Shown: in pieces, positions 1-9,162 of the stretch
How the letters are laid out: each line of letters starts with the position of its first letter
Numbering within the stretch: position 1 is the first letter of the stretch
Origin: Pseudomonas sp. HAR-UPW-AIA-41
Lineage (GTDB): Bacteria > Pseudomonadota > Gammaproteobacteria > Pseudomonadales > Pseudomonadaceae
DNA: 64,000 nucleotides
NCBI RefSeq assembly: GCF_002304225.1
Contig: NZ_NSLB01000005.1
Coordinates: 62,001-126,000, forward strand
Reading direction: 5' to 3'
Made by a program: the position numbers and the translations under genes
Notes under the pieces: model-generated
Told to the model about the DNA's origin: nothing
Databases searched by the model: none
Seen by the model: only the letters and a program-made list of their open reading frames with translations

Positions 1-1511
1 CGGCCTTTGTAGCCGCTTTTGCAGTTTTCGCAGCCGACGGGCCCGAAAATCTTGAAAGTGCCGATTTTGTCCTCAGGGAAACCCTCGTGAATGAGTGTCT
101 CGCGCGGAACCTGTACTTCTTTCTTACAGCTGTTGCACAGTTTGCGGGCCAAGCGTTGGGCGATAATCAGGTTGACTGAAGTGGCGATGTTGAAGGACGG
201 AACGCCCATGTTGCGCAGGCGAGTCAGGGTTTCCGCTGCGCTATTAGTGTGTAGCGTAGACATCACCATGTGCCCGGTCTGTGCAGCCTTTACTGCGATG
301 GAGGCAGTGTCCAGATCTCGGATCTCGCCCACCATGATGATGTCAGGGTCTTGGCGCAAAAAGGCACGCAGAGCCTGGGTAAAGTCCATGCCCTGCTTGG
401 GATTGACGTTGACCTGATTGATGCCTTCAAGGTTGATCTCTACCGGGTCTTCTGCGGTGGAGATGTTCACATCCACGGTATTGAGAATGTTCAGGCCTGT
501 ATAAAGGGAAACGGTCTTACCAGAGCCAGTCGGGCCTGTTACCAAGATCATTCCCTGTGGCTGCTTGAGGGCGTTGAGGTAGAGCTCTTTCTGTTCTTCT
601 TCATAACCGAGCGCATCTATCCCCATTTGGGCGCTGGTGGGGTCGAGGATCCGCATCACGATCTTCTCACCCCACAAGGTGGGCAAGGTGTTGACGCGGA
701 AGTCGATGGCCTTGCTTTTGGATATCTTCATCTTGATCCGGCCGTCCTGTGGCTTGCGCCGCTCGGAGATATCTAGGGCGGCCATTACCTTGAGGCGAGC
801 GGAAATTTTGCTGGCTAGCTGAATGGGTGGGCGGGCGACCTCATGCAGGATGCCATCGGTGCGGAAGCGTACCCGATAGGCTTTCTCGTAGGGTTCAAAA
901 TGCAGATCGGAAGAGCCGCCTTTGATCGCATCTAGTAGCATCTTGTTTACGAAGCGGACTACCGGGGCGTCATCAGCCGCTTCGTTGTTGCTGTCTGCTT
1001 TCTCGTCATCAACAGCCTCAACATCCAGACCTTCCAGGTCGACATCGGCCAAGTCTTCCATTCCGCTGGGTCCAGCGTCGAAAAACTTCTCGATGGCATC
1101 TCCAAGCTTATCGTCTTCTACCAGGATGGCCTCGGTAGTAAGGCCGGTACTGAATTGGATGTCGGTAATACCTTGGTGATTTGCAGGGTCGGACAGGCCG
1201 ATAAACAGCTTGTTGCCGCGACGGTAAAGAGGCAGGGCGCGGTGTTGCCTTATCAGCTTTTCGCTGACCAGGTCTTTCGGCTGACCCTCCTTGTCGATGG
1301 CGTTCAGATCTATGTACGCAATGCCAAACTGCTCGGCGGCCACTTCCGCGAGGGCGCGGCCTTTAACCAGTTTGTTCTGTACCAGATAAGTGACTAGCGA
1401 GGTCTTGTTGCGCTGTGCCTGTGCTTGTGCCTGCTGTGCGCTTTTTTCATCCAGCAGTTCTGCCAGCACCAGCTGTTTGGCTAGGCCTGTAAGGTTGACG
1501 ATGTCATTCAT
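1..1511 (-). CDS. pilB: Type IV pilus assembly ATPase PilB (3' end cut by window edge)
   Basis: Hexameric cytoplasmic ATPase that powers pilin polymerisation at the inner-membrane base of the type IV pilus. The frame opens at ATG 1511 (MNDIVNLTGLAKQLV) and stays open for 503 codons to base 1, so roughly the last 60 residues lie outside the window. An N-terminal MshEN-type domain is followed by the GspE core. Visible are Walker A GPTGSGKT near residue 330, the Asp box, Walker B region DPDIIMVGEIRD near 390, and the start of the tetracysteine zinc motif (CNSCKK, CENCKSG) near 457-500. It is transcribed divergently from pilA, which is the standard Pseudomonas arrangement. The family call is certain; only the C-terminus cannot be inspected. 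Confidence 0.97.
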   Translation of the reverse strand, partial: MNDIVNLTGLAKQLVLAELLDEKSAQQAQAQAQRNKTSLVTYLVQNKLVKGRALAEVAAEQFGIAYIDLNAIDKEGQPKDLVSEKLIRQHRALPLYRRGNKLFIGLSDPANHQGITDIQFSTGLTTEAILVEDDKLGDAIEKFFDAGPSGMEDLADVDLEGLDVEAVDDEKADSNNEAADDAPVVRFVNKMLLDAIKGGSSDLHFEPYEKAYRVRFRTDGILHEVARPPIQLASKISARLKVMAALDISERRKPQDGRIKMKISKSKAIDFRVNTLPTLWGEKIVMRILDPTSAQMGIDALGYEEEQKELYLNALKQPQGMILVTGPTGSGKTVSLYTGLNILNTVDVNISTAEDPVEINLEGINQVNVNPKQGMDFTQALRAFLRQDPDIIMVGEIRDLDTASIAVKAAQTGHMVMSTLHTNSAAETLTRLRNMGVPSFNIATSVNLIIAQRLARKLCNSCKKEVQVPRETLIHEGFPEDKIGTFKIFGPVGCENCKSGYKG

Positions 1512-1729
1512 TGGGGAGGCTCGAGGCAGTCATGCTTGCCTTATAGCCTAGTCGGACAGCGCTGCCAAATGCGTGCCTTTGGGATGACAAAAAAAGGCAC
1601 TTAGTGATAATTTTTGAGTGCTTGCCAGTCTGGCTCTAGGGCGCAAGGCATCGGAGAAGCTTTCATCTCGTTGCCGTTCTCGTGGTTGGCGGCCCTCTTC
1701 AGTTGTCGTTTTATCGAGCGCGGCGAGGG

Positions 1730-1746
1730 TTGGCACGCTGTGTGCT
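1730..1746 (+). promoter_or_regulatory. Sigma-54 (RpoN) -24/-12 promoter of pilA
   Basis: TTGGCACG followed by TGC gives the invariant GG (1732-1733) and GC (1744-1745) separated by exactly 10 bases, matching the -24/-12 consensus. The predicted start of transcription is about 1757, leaving a 5' leader of about 40 nt before the pilA start codon. Pilin genes in Pseudomonas are known to be RpoN- and PilR-dependent; rpoN itself is encoded at 51147-52637 in this window. Confidence 0.85.
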
Positions 1747-1795
1747 GTGGGTCTGGTCAGGTCGCACGACCTTTCCATGTCGAGGAGACAATTAA

Positions 1796-2260
1796 ATGAA
1801 AGCTCAAATGCAAAAAGGCTTTACCCTGATCGAACTGATGATCGTTGTGGCGATTATCGGTATTTTGGCCGCTATTGCGCTCCCTGCGTATCAGGATTAC
1901 ACCAAGCGTGCCCGCGGCGCTGAGATAGTTGTTGCTGCTGCGCCGTTCAAGCTGGGTGTGACTGAGTGCGTTCAGTCCGGCAGCTGCGTGGCCGCCGGCG
2001 CAATTTCTGTTCCTGCTACTGGTTCTGCTTCGCGTGCCCAGTGGTCCGTTCCTAACGATGTTGCTGCTGGTAATGGCCAGGGGCAGGTCAACGCAATCGC
2101 TCTTGCTGCTAACGGGCAAATTACTGTGACTCCGCGGGCTACCAATGGCTTCGCAGCGACTGATACTTATGTTCTGGGCGCTGGCTTAAACGCTGATGGC
2201 TCTGTCACTTGGACTCCGTCTGGTGATTGTGTGACCAAAGGCTTCTGCAAGGGCAAGTAA
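1796..2260 (+). CDS. pilA: Type IVa major pilin PilA
   Basis: Structural subunit of the type IV pilus (154 aa). A short basic leader (8 residues, ending KG) precedes the mature N-terminus [17 protein letters not shown], with Glu at mature position 5 and the hydrophobic assembly helix; it would be cut and N-methylated by PilD. Two cysteine pairs are visible: C..C near residues 57-63, and the C-terminal D-loop pair in DCVTKGFC. The protein ends CKGK, not in the serine used by the P. aeruginosa 1244 TfpO system. A strong ribosome site GAGGAG (1782-1787) fixes the start. A sigma-54 promoter lies upstream, an intrinsic terminator follows, and then a pilin glycosyltransferase gene. Confidence 0.97.
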   Translation: MKAQMQKGFTLIELMIVVAIIGILAAIALPAYQDYTKRARGAEIVVAAAPFKLGVTECVQSGSCVAAGAISVPATGSASRAQWSVPNDVAAGNGQGQVNAIALAANGQITVTPRATNGFAATDTYVLGAGLNADGSVTWTPSGDCVTKGFCKGK

Positions 2261-2274
2261 GTCTTCATGACTTC

Positions 2275-2306
2275 AAAAGAGCAGGCTGCGCCTGCTCTTT
2301 TTTTTT
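2275..2306 (+). terminator. Intrinsic terminator after pilA
   Basis: AGAGCAGGC (2278-2286), loop TGC, GCCTGCTCT (2290-2298), followed by an uninterrupted T run to 2306; flanking A and T bases can extend the stem to 12 bp. The glycosyltransferase start codon lies only 7 bases past the T run, so that gene needs read-through from pilA or its own promoter. Confidence 0.9.
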
Positions 2307-2312
2307 GGGGGG

Positions 2313-4022
2313 GTGTGTGTGCGCTGGCTGATGTTCTGTTTGGTGAGCGTGCCGTTTGTGGTGCCATTTCGTTGGTATCCAGACGGTGATTTTTTTTCCG
2401 ACACCATTGCTGTTTTTTTTGCCCTCCTGTTTGTTATTGCTAGTAAAGAGCTGCGCTGCAGCTCGCTGGTGTTAATTGGTTTTTCGCTTGCTGGGCTGAT
2501 TCTTGTTGCCGGTGTGCTGGGCGGTAGTGCGTACATGGAGGCTTGGCTGGCGCCGGCGCTCATGGTTCTGGTTGGTTCTCTTTTCTTGGGCTCTATGCAC
2601 GCGCGTGACCCTGCTGAACTTCAGCGTGACTGGGATGCTGTGCTCTATGGGCTTGTGCTGGGCGGAGGGTGCTCTCTCGTACTCGGCCTGGGGCAGATTT
2701 TTGAGTGGGGGTGGATCAGTTTTTTGACGTTTGATGGAGCGATTGGTGTTGTCGCAAACATAGGGGGGCGAAATCAGTTCAGTCTTTATGTTTTATTGGG
2801 TTTTCTGGCCTTTCTGGTGTTGCTGGTTCGTTCGGCGTTGTCAGTCTGGTGGCGTTGTGCGGTTGTGGTGGTTGTCGCTTCTTTATGTTCTTTTGTACTT
2901 GTTAGTTCGGGTTCTCGTTCAGTAGTGCTGATGGTTTTTTCAGTGCTCGTTCTTGCAATATTCCGGCTTTATTTTTGGCGTAACGACCGCTTTAGCTATT
3001 ATTTTTTGATTTTTGCGGGTGTTTTCTTTCTCACACAGCTGCTGTCGGTGTTATGGCCGGACTATTTCTCAGCTGTGGATGGGGGGTCAGGGTTTTCGAG
3101 AATTCAGAATGCCTATGCCGATACTCGCTGGGTCGAGTGGGCAAAGGCCTGGAGCATCTTTCTTGAACATCCGTTCGGTGTGGGGTTTGGTAATTATGCT
3201 TTCTTCAGCTTCGCGGCTACGCAAATGCCGTCCTTGGTGTGGTCTAATCCGCATAATGTGATTTTACATTTTTTGGTTGAAACGGGGTTTGTTGGCGCTG
3301 CTCTGATTGTTTTTGGTTTTGTTGTTGTTACTGTGGGCTGTTTTAGATATTTGCGAATGGCGGAGGGAGGGGTGATTCTACCCGCTGCAATAGGCTCTTT
3401 TATATTGCACAATCTTCTGGAGTATTCCTTCTGGTATGCAAATTTCTTTCTATGTTTTTTGATTTTTTTGGCGTTTTTGCCTACCAGTGGTCGTGTGCTG
3501 CGGTTTGTTAGTGGGCGCGTGGTGAGTCTTGTCTTTTTGGTGTTGCTCCTTGTTTCGGCGGTTCAATATTGTCGCTTGCTAAGCGCGGTTTGGTTGCCAG
3601 ATAGTAAGTCGCGTGTCGCCCGTATTGTTGTATCGGCTCAAGTGGGTCTGAATCCGTTCTTGTCCTGGCGGGCAGATAAGGTATTCATGGATTTTATCCC
3701 TTATGACGATGGTCCGGATTTGGTGGTGCGCTTTTGCCGGCTTGAAGATATGGCAAGGCGTGAACCGTTACCTCAATATCTTGAACGGATGGCGTTTTTA
3801 GCAATGGTTGCTGAGGATCATGATCTTTATGGTGGTATTTTAAAGGCGCGCTATAGGAGGCTTTCTGATACCTCCGGTTATTATTTTGAGTCTGCGGTGA
3901 AAACTGCGTGGCCTCTTGCGGCTGAACGTGTAATTCGGGATTTTAAAGAAAGAAAGCTGGAAGGGTTTAAGTCGTATGAAGAATATCAGCTGGGAGAGTC
4001 TGGTGTTTGTGATGGGGGATAG
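2313..4022 (+). CDS. PglL/TfpO-type pilin O-oligosaccharyltransferase (Wzy_C family)
   Basis: Polytopic inner-membrane protein (569 aa) expected to transfer a lipid-linked glycan to pilin in the periplasm. About a dozen hydrophobic segments fill residues 1-430 and a soluble tail follows. PglL/WaaL-type motifs are visible: ANIGGRNQFSLYV near residue 150, SNPHNVILHFLVETG near 310 (the catalytic His loop of Wzy_C), and EYSFWYANFF near 370. The start is taken as GTG 2313 behind a G-rich stretch; ATG 2331 is an alternative with no visible ribosome site. The gene is T-rich and clearly lower in GC than its neighbours. It sits between pilA and tRNA-Thr, the position where P. aeruginosa carries tfpO, tfpY or tfpW accessory genes. 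Whether PilA is the substrate is inferred from position. Confidence 0.85.
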   Translation: MCVRWLMFCLVSVPFVVPFRWYPDGDFFSDTIAVFFALLFVIASKELRCSSLVLIGFSLAGLILVAGVLGGSAYMEAWLAPALMVLVGSLFLGSMHARDPAELQRDWDAVLYGLVLGGGCSLVLGLGQIFEWGWISFLTFDGAIGVVANIGGRNQFSLYVLLGFLAFLVLLVRSALSVWWRCAVVVVVASLCSFVLVSSGSRSVVLMVFSVLVLAIFRLYFWRNDRFSYYFLIFAGVFFLTQLLSVLWPDYFSAVDGGSGFSRIQNAYADTRWVEWAKAWSIFLEHPFGVGFGNYAFFSFAATQMPSLVWSNPHNVILHFLVETGFVGAALIVFGFVVVTVGCFRYLRMAEGGVILPAAIGSFILHNLLEYSFWYANFFLCFLIFLAFLPTSGRVLRFVSGRVVSLVFLVLLLVSAVQYCRLLSAVWLPDSKSRVARIVVSAQVGLNPFLSWRADKVFMDFIPYDDGPDLVVRFCRLEDMARREPLPQYLERMAFLAMVAEDHDLYGGILKARYRRLSDTSGYYFESAVKTAWPLAAERVIRDFKERKLEGFKSYEEYQLGESGVCDGG

Positions 4023-4119
4023 TTGGGCGGAGCAGGTTGTGCAAGGGGCTTTGCAGATGTTTCTTGAGTTTAGCGCCGACATCCGGGATGTGTGGCCTGC
4101 TTTAGTAAATCGTGATTGA
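3976..4119 (+). CDS. Possible small ORF overlapping the glycosyltransferase 3' end
   Basis: A 47-codon frame begins MKNISWESLVFVMGDSW and ends just before tRNA-Thr, with a purine-rich GGAAGGG about 10 bases upstream of ATG 3976. It overlaps the last 47 bases of the upstream gene in another frame. I do not recognise it. It could be a decayed remnant, a genuine small protein, or chance. Nothing but the ribosome-site-like sequence supports translation. Confidence 0.22.
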   Translation: MKNISWESLVFVMGDSWAEQVVQGALQMFLEFSADIRDVWPALVNRD

Positions 4120-4129
4120 ATTAGCAAAG

Positions 4130-4205
4130 GCCGGTGTAGCTCAGTCGGTAGAGCAGCTCATTCGTAATGAGAAGGTCGCAGGTTCGATTCCTGTCTCCGG
4201 CACCA
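4130..4205 (+). tRNA. tRNA-Thr (anticodon CGU)
   Basis: A complete 76-nt cloverleaf with encoded CCA: acceptor GCCGGTG, D-arm GCTC/GAGC, anticodon loop TTCGTAA giving CGU (reads ACG), T-arm GCAGG-TTCGATT-CCTGT, and 3' CTCCGGC-A-CCA. The acceptor has an apparent U6:U67 mismatch. A tRNA-Thr beside pilA is also the arrangement in P. aeruginosa, where it borders the variable pilin locus. Confidence 0.96.
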
Positions 4206-4240
4206 AATCAAAAGCCCCGCATTTGCGGGGCTTTTGATTT
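4206..4240. terminator. Bidirectional terminator between tRNA-Thr and nadC
   Basis: A perfect 15-bp stem (4206-4220 with 4225-4239), loop ATTT, with an A tract on the left arm and a T tract on the right. It can stop transcription of the tRNA on the plus strand and of nadC on the minus strand. Confidence 0.9.
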
Positions 4241-4259
4241 TCAAGTGTTTTGAGTTGGG

Positions 4260-5228
<969 letters not shown>

Positions 5229-5295
5229 TCAAATCTACTGGGGTGCGCTGTTGGTTGTAATGCCCACCTGCCTCAATAATGAATCCAGAGAAATT

Positions 5296-5330
5296 GACGC
5301 CAGAGGGTTGACCTTTTTTGTACTGGCGTC
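5296..5330. repeat. 8-bp inverted repeat upstream of the DUF1631 gene
   Basis: GACGCCAG (5296-5303) and CTGGCGTC (5323-5330) are exact inverted copies separated by 19 bases that include TTGACC and a T6 run. It lies 58 bases before the predicted start at 5389. It may be a leader hairpin or a regulator site; no known motif was recognised. Confidence 0.35.
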
Positions 5331-5388
5331 CCGGTTGTTGATGTGTGCTGATGCTCCAGGCTGGACATTGGCTCACAGGAGAATTGAA

Positions 5389-7674
5389 ATGCAGACTGAT
5401 GCGAATGTGGTGCCGCTCAATCGTTCGGCCCCTGAGCATACCTCTAACACCCAGGTAGGAAGACTGCCCGTGGCGTTGACGCAACTGCGTGATAAGGCTG
5501 CTATGCAGCTTAAGCAGGATTTGCAGGCGTTGTTTGATAACGCTGACGATAGCCTTTTCGAGATGGCTGATCGTGCTACCTCTAACGCTGAGCAGAATGA
5601 TCTGTTCGAGGCGATGCGTGAGCTACGTCTTAAGCGCAAGAGCATAGCCAATACATTCCTGCGTAGGGTGTTTGAAGGTTTCGCCGAATTGGCGCGCTAC
5701 AGTCTGGACCAACCCCCACAGTTGACGCCTGTGACCTTGGACAGTCTCAGTCTGATGCAGAACGATGAGCTGGAAGAGTCTGTAGCTGTCGACGCCATGG
5801 TCGCCAAGATACTTAGTCGTGATGCTCAGGCTCTCCATCATCTGACTACGCGTATCAATACTCTGATTCACAAGAAAATTGATGAGGCCAGTAATCCGCT
5901 TGGGCCGCGACCGGTTTGCGAGAGTTTTGTCGCAGCCTGCGCTGATCTGGGTGTCGATATCCGCATCAAGCTGATCATCTACAAGCTGTTTGAGAAGTAT
6001 GTGCTCAGTGAAATAGGCCAGTTGTACGCCGAGGCTAACCAGATTCTCGTGCAGGCTGGTGTTCTGCCTGAATTGAAGTCGGCCCCGCCAGCGGTCCGCC
6101 AGCCTCGAGCGGGCGCTCGTCCTGCTGTGAGCGCTCCGACTGCGTCGGAGTCGCCTGCCGGTTTTGCAGGTGCCAGCGAGGACATGCAGGAGGCTTTTGC
6201 TGCCTTTCAGGGGCTGATGACCCAGCTGCGCGGTACCGCCCTTCCGCAGCGAGAGCTGCCGGCCGATGCAGTGCCCATCACCAGTAATGATCTGACGCGG
6301 CTGCTTTCGCATCTGCAGCAGCACTTGCCGGCTGCCAGCCAGATCAGTGGTGAAGAACTGCGCGAAAAACTCGATCTGCTGCTGAGCAAGGCCAGCGCCA
6401 AGTCGGGCAAAACCCGAGTAGTTGGGCAGGTGGATGATGATGCGATCAACCTGATCTCCATGCTGTTCGAGTTCATCCTCGATGACCGCGCGCTGCCGGA
6501 CTCGCTGAAGGCGCTGATCGCACGCTTACAGATTCCCATGCTCAAGGTGGCGGTGCAGGACAAAGCATTTTTCAATCGAGGAAGTCATCCGGCTCGTCGG
6601 CTGCTTAATGAAATCGCCTCGGCAGCACTGGGTTGGAGTGAACACGACGCCGAGAAGCGCGATAGCCTCTATCAGAAAATCGAACATGTCGTGCAGCGGT
6701 TGCTGAATGACTTTGTTGATGATCCGCGGATTTTCTCTGAGTTGTTGGCTGACTTTGTTGCCTTTACGGGTAGTGAGCGCCGTCGCAGTGAGCTGCTTGA
6801 GCAGCGCATGCGTGATGCGGAAGAGGGGCGCGCCAAATCCGAGCAGGCACGTTTGGAAGTTGAGCAGGCTCTGAACCAGCGCCTGCTGGGTAAGACCTTA
6901 CCGGCAGCAGTAGTCCGGTTGCTACAGGAGGCTTGGAGCAAGGTACTGTTGTTGGTCAACCTTAAGCATGGTGGCGATTCTCAGGCATGGCGCGAGGCGA
7001 CTGCGACCATGGATGATCTGGTTTGGAGTGCCTCCACACCAGATACTGCTGAGGATCGACTGCGTTTGTTGCAGATGGTCCCAGGTTTGCTGCGTAGCTT
7101 GCGTGCTGGCATGGCGGAGGCTTCGCTGGATCCTTTTGTGGTCAACGAGCTTTTTGCCGGGCTTGAGGCGCTGCACGTGCAGGCCTTTCAGCGTATGCGG
7201 CAGGAGCCTGAGGCGGATGCGGTGGTAAGTGCCGTCGAAGCGCAGGCACTCTCGGAGGTGGCGGAGGTGCTGCCGCTGGACAGCGCGCCGGAGATCAGTG
7301 AGCCGGCGCCGATGGTCGAGGTGGTCGAAGAGATCGTGTTGCTGGCGCCTGGCGAGCGCCGCGATCGTGAGGAGCAGCCGGTCGTCGAGGATGAGGCCGT
7401 GCTGGCTCAGGTCGATGCCCTGCGCGTCGGCAGCTGGGTGGAAATTCAGGAAGATGAGGAGCACAAGCTGCGCTGTAAGCTTGCGGCTGTGATCAAACCG
7501 TCCGGCAAGTTCATCTTCGTTAACCGCACCGGTATGAAGGTCCTGGAAAAGACCCGCATGGGGCTTGCCGTGGAGTTCCGCCGGCAGGCCGTGCGTCTGC
7601 TGGACGATGCCCTGCTGTTTGATCGGGCGCTGGAGTCGGTCATCGGCAATCTGCGGCGCATGAAAGGCGCCTGA
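5389..7674 (+). CDS. DUF1631 family protein, function unknown
   Basis: Large soluble, mostly helical and acidic protein (761 aa) of the DUF1631 family, which is conserved beside nadC and ampD in Pseudomonas. No signal peptide or membrane segment is seen. A coiled-coil-like stretch (RRSELLEQRMRDAEEGRAK) lies near residues 465-500. The C-terminal part, from about residue 680 (VGSWVEI...RCKLAAV... FIFVNRTGMKVLEKTRMG), looks like a short beta-barrel, faintly PilZ-like but without the RxxxR and DxSxxG residues. The start is set at ATG 5389 because AGGAG (5377-5381) precedes it at good spacing; the frame extends upstream to 5101 but that part overlaps the nadC start and promoter. Confidence 0.85.
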   Translation: MQTDANVVPLNRSAPEHTSNTQVGRLPVALTQLRDKAAMQLKQDLQALFDNADDSLFEMADRATSNAEQNDLFEAMRELRLKRKSIANTFLRRVFEGFAELARYSLDQPPQLTPVTLDSLSLMQNDELEESVAVDAMVAKILSRDAQALHHLTTRINTLIHKKIDEASNPLGPRPVCESFVAACADLGVDIRIKLIIYKLFEKYVLSEIGQLYAEANQILVQAGVLPELKSAPPAVRQPRAGARPAVSAPTASESPAGFAGASEDMQEAFAAFQGLMTQLRGTALPQRELPADAVPITSNDLTRLLSHLQQHLPAASQISGEELREKLDLLLSKASAKSGKTRVVGQVDDDAINLISMLFEFILDDRALPDSLKALIARLQIPMLKVAVQDKAFFNRGSHPARRLLNEIASAALGWSEHDAEKRDSLYQKIEHVVQRLLNDFVDDPRIFSELLADFVAFTGSERRRSELLEQRMRDAEEGRAKSEQARLEVEQALNQRLLGKTLPAAVVRLLQEAWSKVLLLVNLKHGGDSQAWREATATMDDLVWSASTPDTAEDRLRLLQMVPGLLRSLRAGMAEASLDPFVVNELFAGLEALHVQAFQRMRQEPEADAVVSAVEAQALSEVAEVLPLDSAPEISEPAPMVEVVEEIVLLAPGERRDREEQPVVEDEAVLAQVDALRVGSWVEIQEDEEHKLRCKLAAVIKPSGKFIFVNRTGMKVLEKTRMGLAVEFRRQAVRLLDDALLFDRALESVIGNLRRMKGA

Positions 7675-7764
7675 GTATGCTTGCCTGCAAGCGCCCGGTG
7701 TTGCCGGGCGTTTGCCTTGATGGCTGGCGCAGTCTGTTATCCTCGCGCTTTTGCTGCGACGGAA

Positions 7765-8343
7765 ATGCACGTGACTGGACTGCTTCTGGATGTCGACAGC
7801 GGCTGGGTGATCGGCGCTCGCCACTGCCCGTCACCAAACTGCAACAGCCGCCCTGCTGATGAAGTTTCCCTGTTGGTGATCCATAACATCAGCCTACCAC
7901 CGGGCGAATTTGGTGGCGGATGGGTGCAGCGGTTCTTCCAGAATCAGTTGCCCGCTGATGCACATCCCTATTTCGCCAGCATTGCCGAAATGCGTGTGTC
8001 GGCGCACTTTCTGATCGAGCGTGACGGCGGTCTGACCCAGTTTGTTTCTTGCCGTGAGCGGGCCTGGCATGCGGGTGTTTCCAGCTTCGCCGGACGGGAG
8101 AATTGCAACGATTTTTCCCTGGGCATCGAGCTGGAAGGCACCGATGATCTGCCCTATACCGAGGCGCAATACGGCACTTTGCAGGCCCTGACCTGTCAGT
8201 TGCTGAATGCCTACCCCCTGCTTACGCACCAGCGCATCTGCGGGCATAGTGATATTGCCCCACAGCGCAAGACAGACCCGGGGCCGGCCTTCGACTGGCA
8301 ACAGTTTTTCGCCGGGCTGCCACAAGAGGAGAGCAAGCAATGA
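7765..8343 (+). CDS. ampD: 1,6-anhydro-N-acetylmuramyl-L-alanine amidase AmpD
   Basis: Cytoplasmic zinc amidase that removes peptides from anhydro-muropeptides during cell-wall recycling; its loss raises AmpC beta-lactamase via AmpR in related species (192 aa). Amidase_2 fold: zinc ligand His40 in LLVIHN, SAHFLIERDG near residue 80, the substrate strand FSLGIELEG, and the second and third ligands in GHSDIAPQRKTDPG near the C-terminus. Start chosen at ATG 7765 (MHVTGLLL) by comparison with AmpD lengths; an upstream extension to 7681 has no family support. Its stop overlaps the ampE start (ATGA). Confidence 0.96.
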   Translation: MHVTGLLLDVDSGWVIGARHCPSPNCNSRPADEVSLLVIHNISLPPGEFGGGWVQRFFQNQLPADAHPYFASIAEMRVSAHFLIERDGGLTQFVSCRERAWHAGVSSFAGRENCNDFSLGIELEGTDDLPYTEAQYGTLQALTCQLLNAYPLLTHQRICGHSDIAPQRKTDPGPAFDWQQFFAGLPQEESKQ

Positions 8344-9158
8344 GTTTTCTGGTGATGTTGCTGGTGATCTGGGTCGAGAAGTTTTCCGCCCTGCGCCAGC
8401 GTATTCAGCAGGATGGCTGGTGGCTGCGTCAGCTGCGCAGCCTTGAGGCAAAACAGGCCGGTGATGCCTGGCAGCTGCTGCGTCTGGTGCTCTTGCCGAT
8501 GCTGCTGCTCGCGCTCCTGCTGATTCTGCTGGAGCCGGTGGCCTATGGCTGGCTGGCGCTGCCGGTTCATCTGCTGGTGTTGGTCTATGCCCTCGGGCGC
8601 GGCGATTTGCTGGCTTCCCTTGGGCCGTTCCGGGATGCCTGGCGCCGCGGTGATCATGAGGCAGCTTACCTGGCCATGCAGCGCGATCTGGGTCTGGCGG
8701 CCGAAAGCGAGACGACATTGCTGGGGCAGGTGCAGGCGCATCTGCTCTGGCAGGCGTATCAGAGTTTCTTTGCGGTGATCTTCTGGTATGCCCTGGCGGG
8801 ACCGGTATTCGCGCTGGCTTATCGTCTGCTGGCGCTGCTAGAAGAGCAGGCGGCCAGCCCTTCTCTGCGTCAGCAGGCGACGGCATTGCGTCATGCCCTC
8901 GACTGGTTGCCGGTGCGCCTGCTGGCTGGTGCCTTTGCGCTGGTGGGTGATTTCACCGCCGTTGGCCGGGTACTGCTGCATGATCTGCTCAACTGGCAGG
9001 CCGGCGCCGCGCGCCTGGTGGCTGTCAGCGGGCAGGCGGCGGCAGATCTGGAAGATGCTCGGGATGGCGTTGCGACGCTGGATCAGCTTTGGCAGTTGCT
9101 GATTCGTGCCGCCATGCTCTGGTACGCCGCATGGGCCGTGTGGTTGTTGCTGATCTGA
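8340..9158 (+). CDS. ampE: Regulatory membrane protein AmpE
   Basis: Inner-membrane protein (272 aa) paired with AmpD; proposed to act as a sensor or transducer in beta-lactamase and cell-wall recycling control, with its biochemical role unresolved. Hydrophobic segments are seen near residues 47-85, 135-165 and 250-272. The ATG overlaps the ampD stop by four bases, indicating translational coupling. Confidence 0.93.
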   Translation: MSFLVMLLVIWVEKFSALRQRIQQDGWWLRQLRSLEAKQAGDAWQLLRLVLLPMLLLALLLILLEPVAYGWLALPVHLLVLVYALGRGDLLASLGPFRDAWRRGDHEAAYLAMQRDLGLAAESETTLLGQVQAHLLWQAYQSFFAVIFWYALAGPVFALAYRLLALLEEQAASPSLRQQATALRHALDWLPVRLLAGAFALVGDFTAVGRVLLHDLLNWQAGAARLVAVSGQAAADLEDARDGVATLDQLWQLLIRAAMLWYAAWAVWLLLI

Positions 9159-9162
9159 CCGG

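Noticed and set aside
4130..4240. tRNA-Thr as an integration site of a mobile element
   Set aside because: No integrase gene and no duplicated tRNA 3' end were seen in the window; exchange by flanking recombination fits better.
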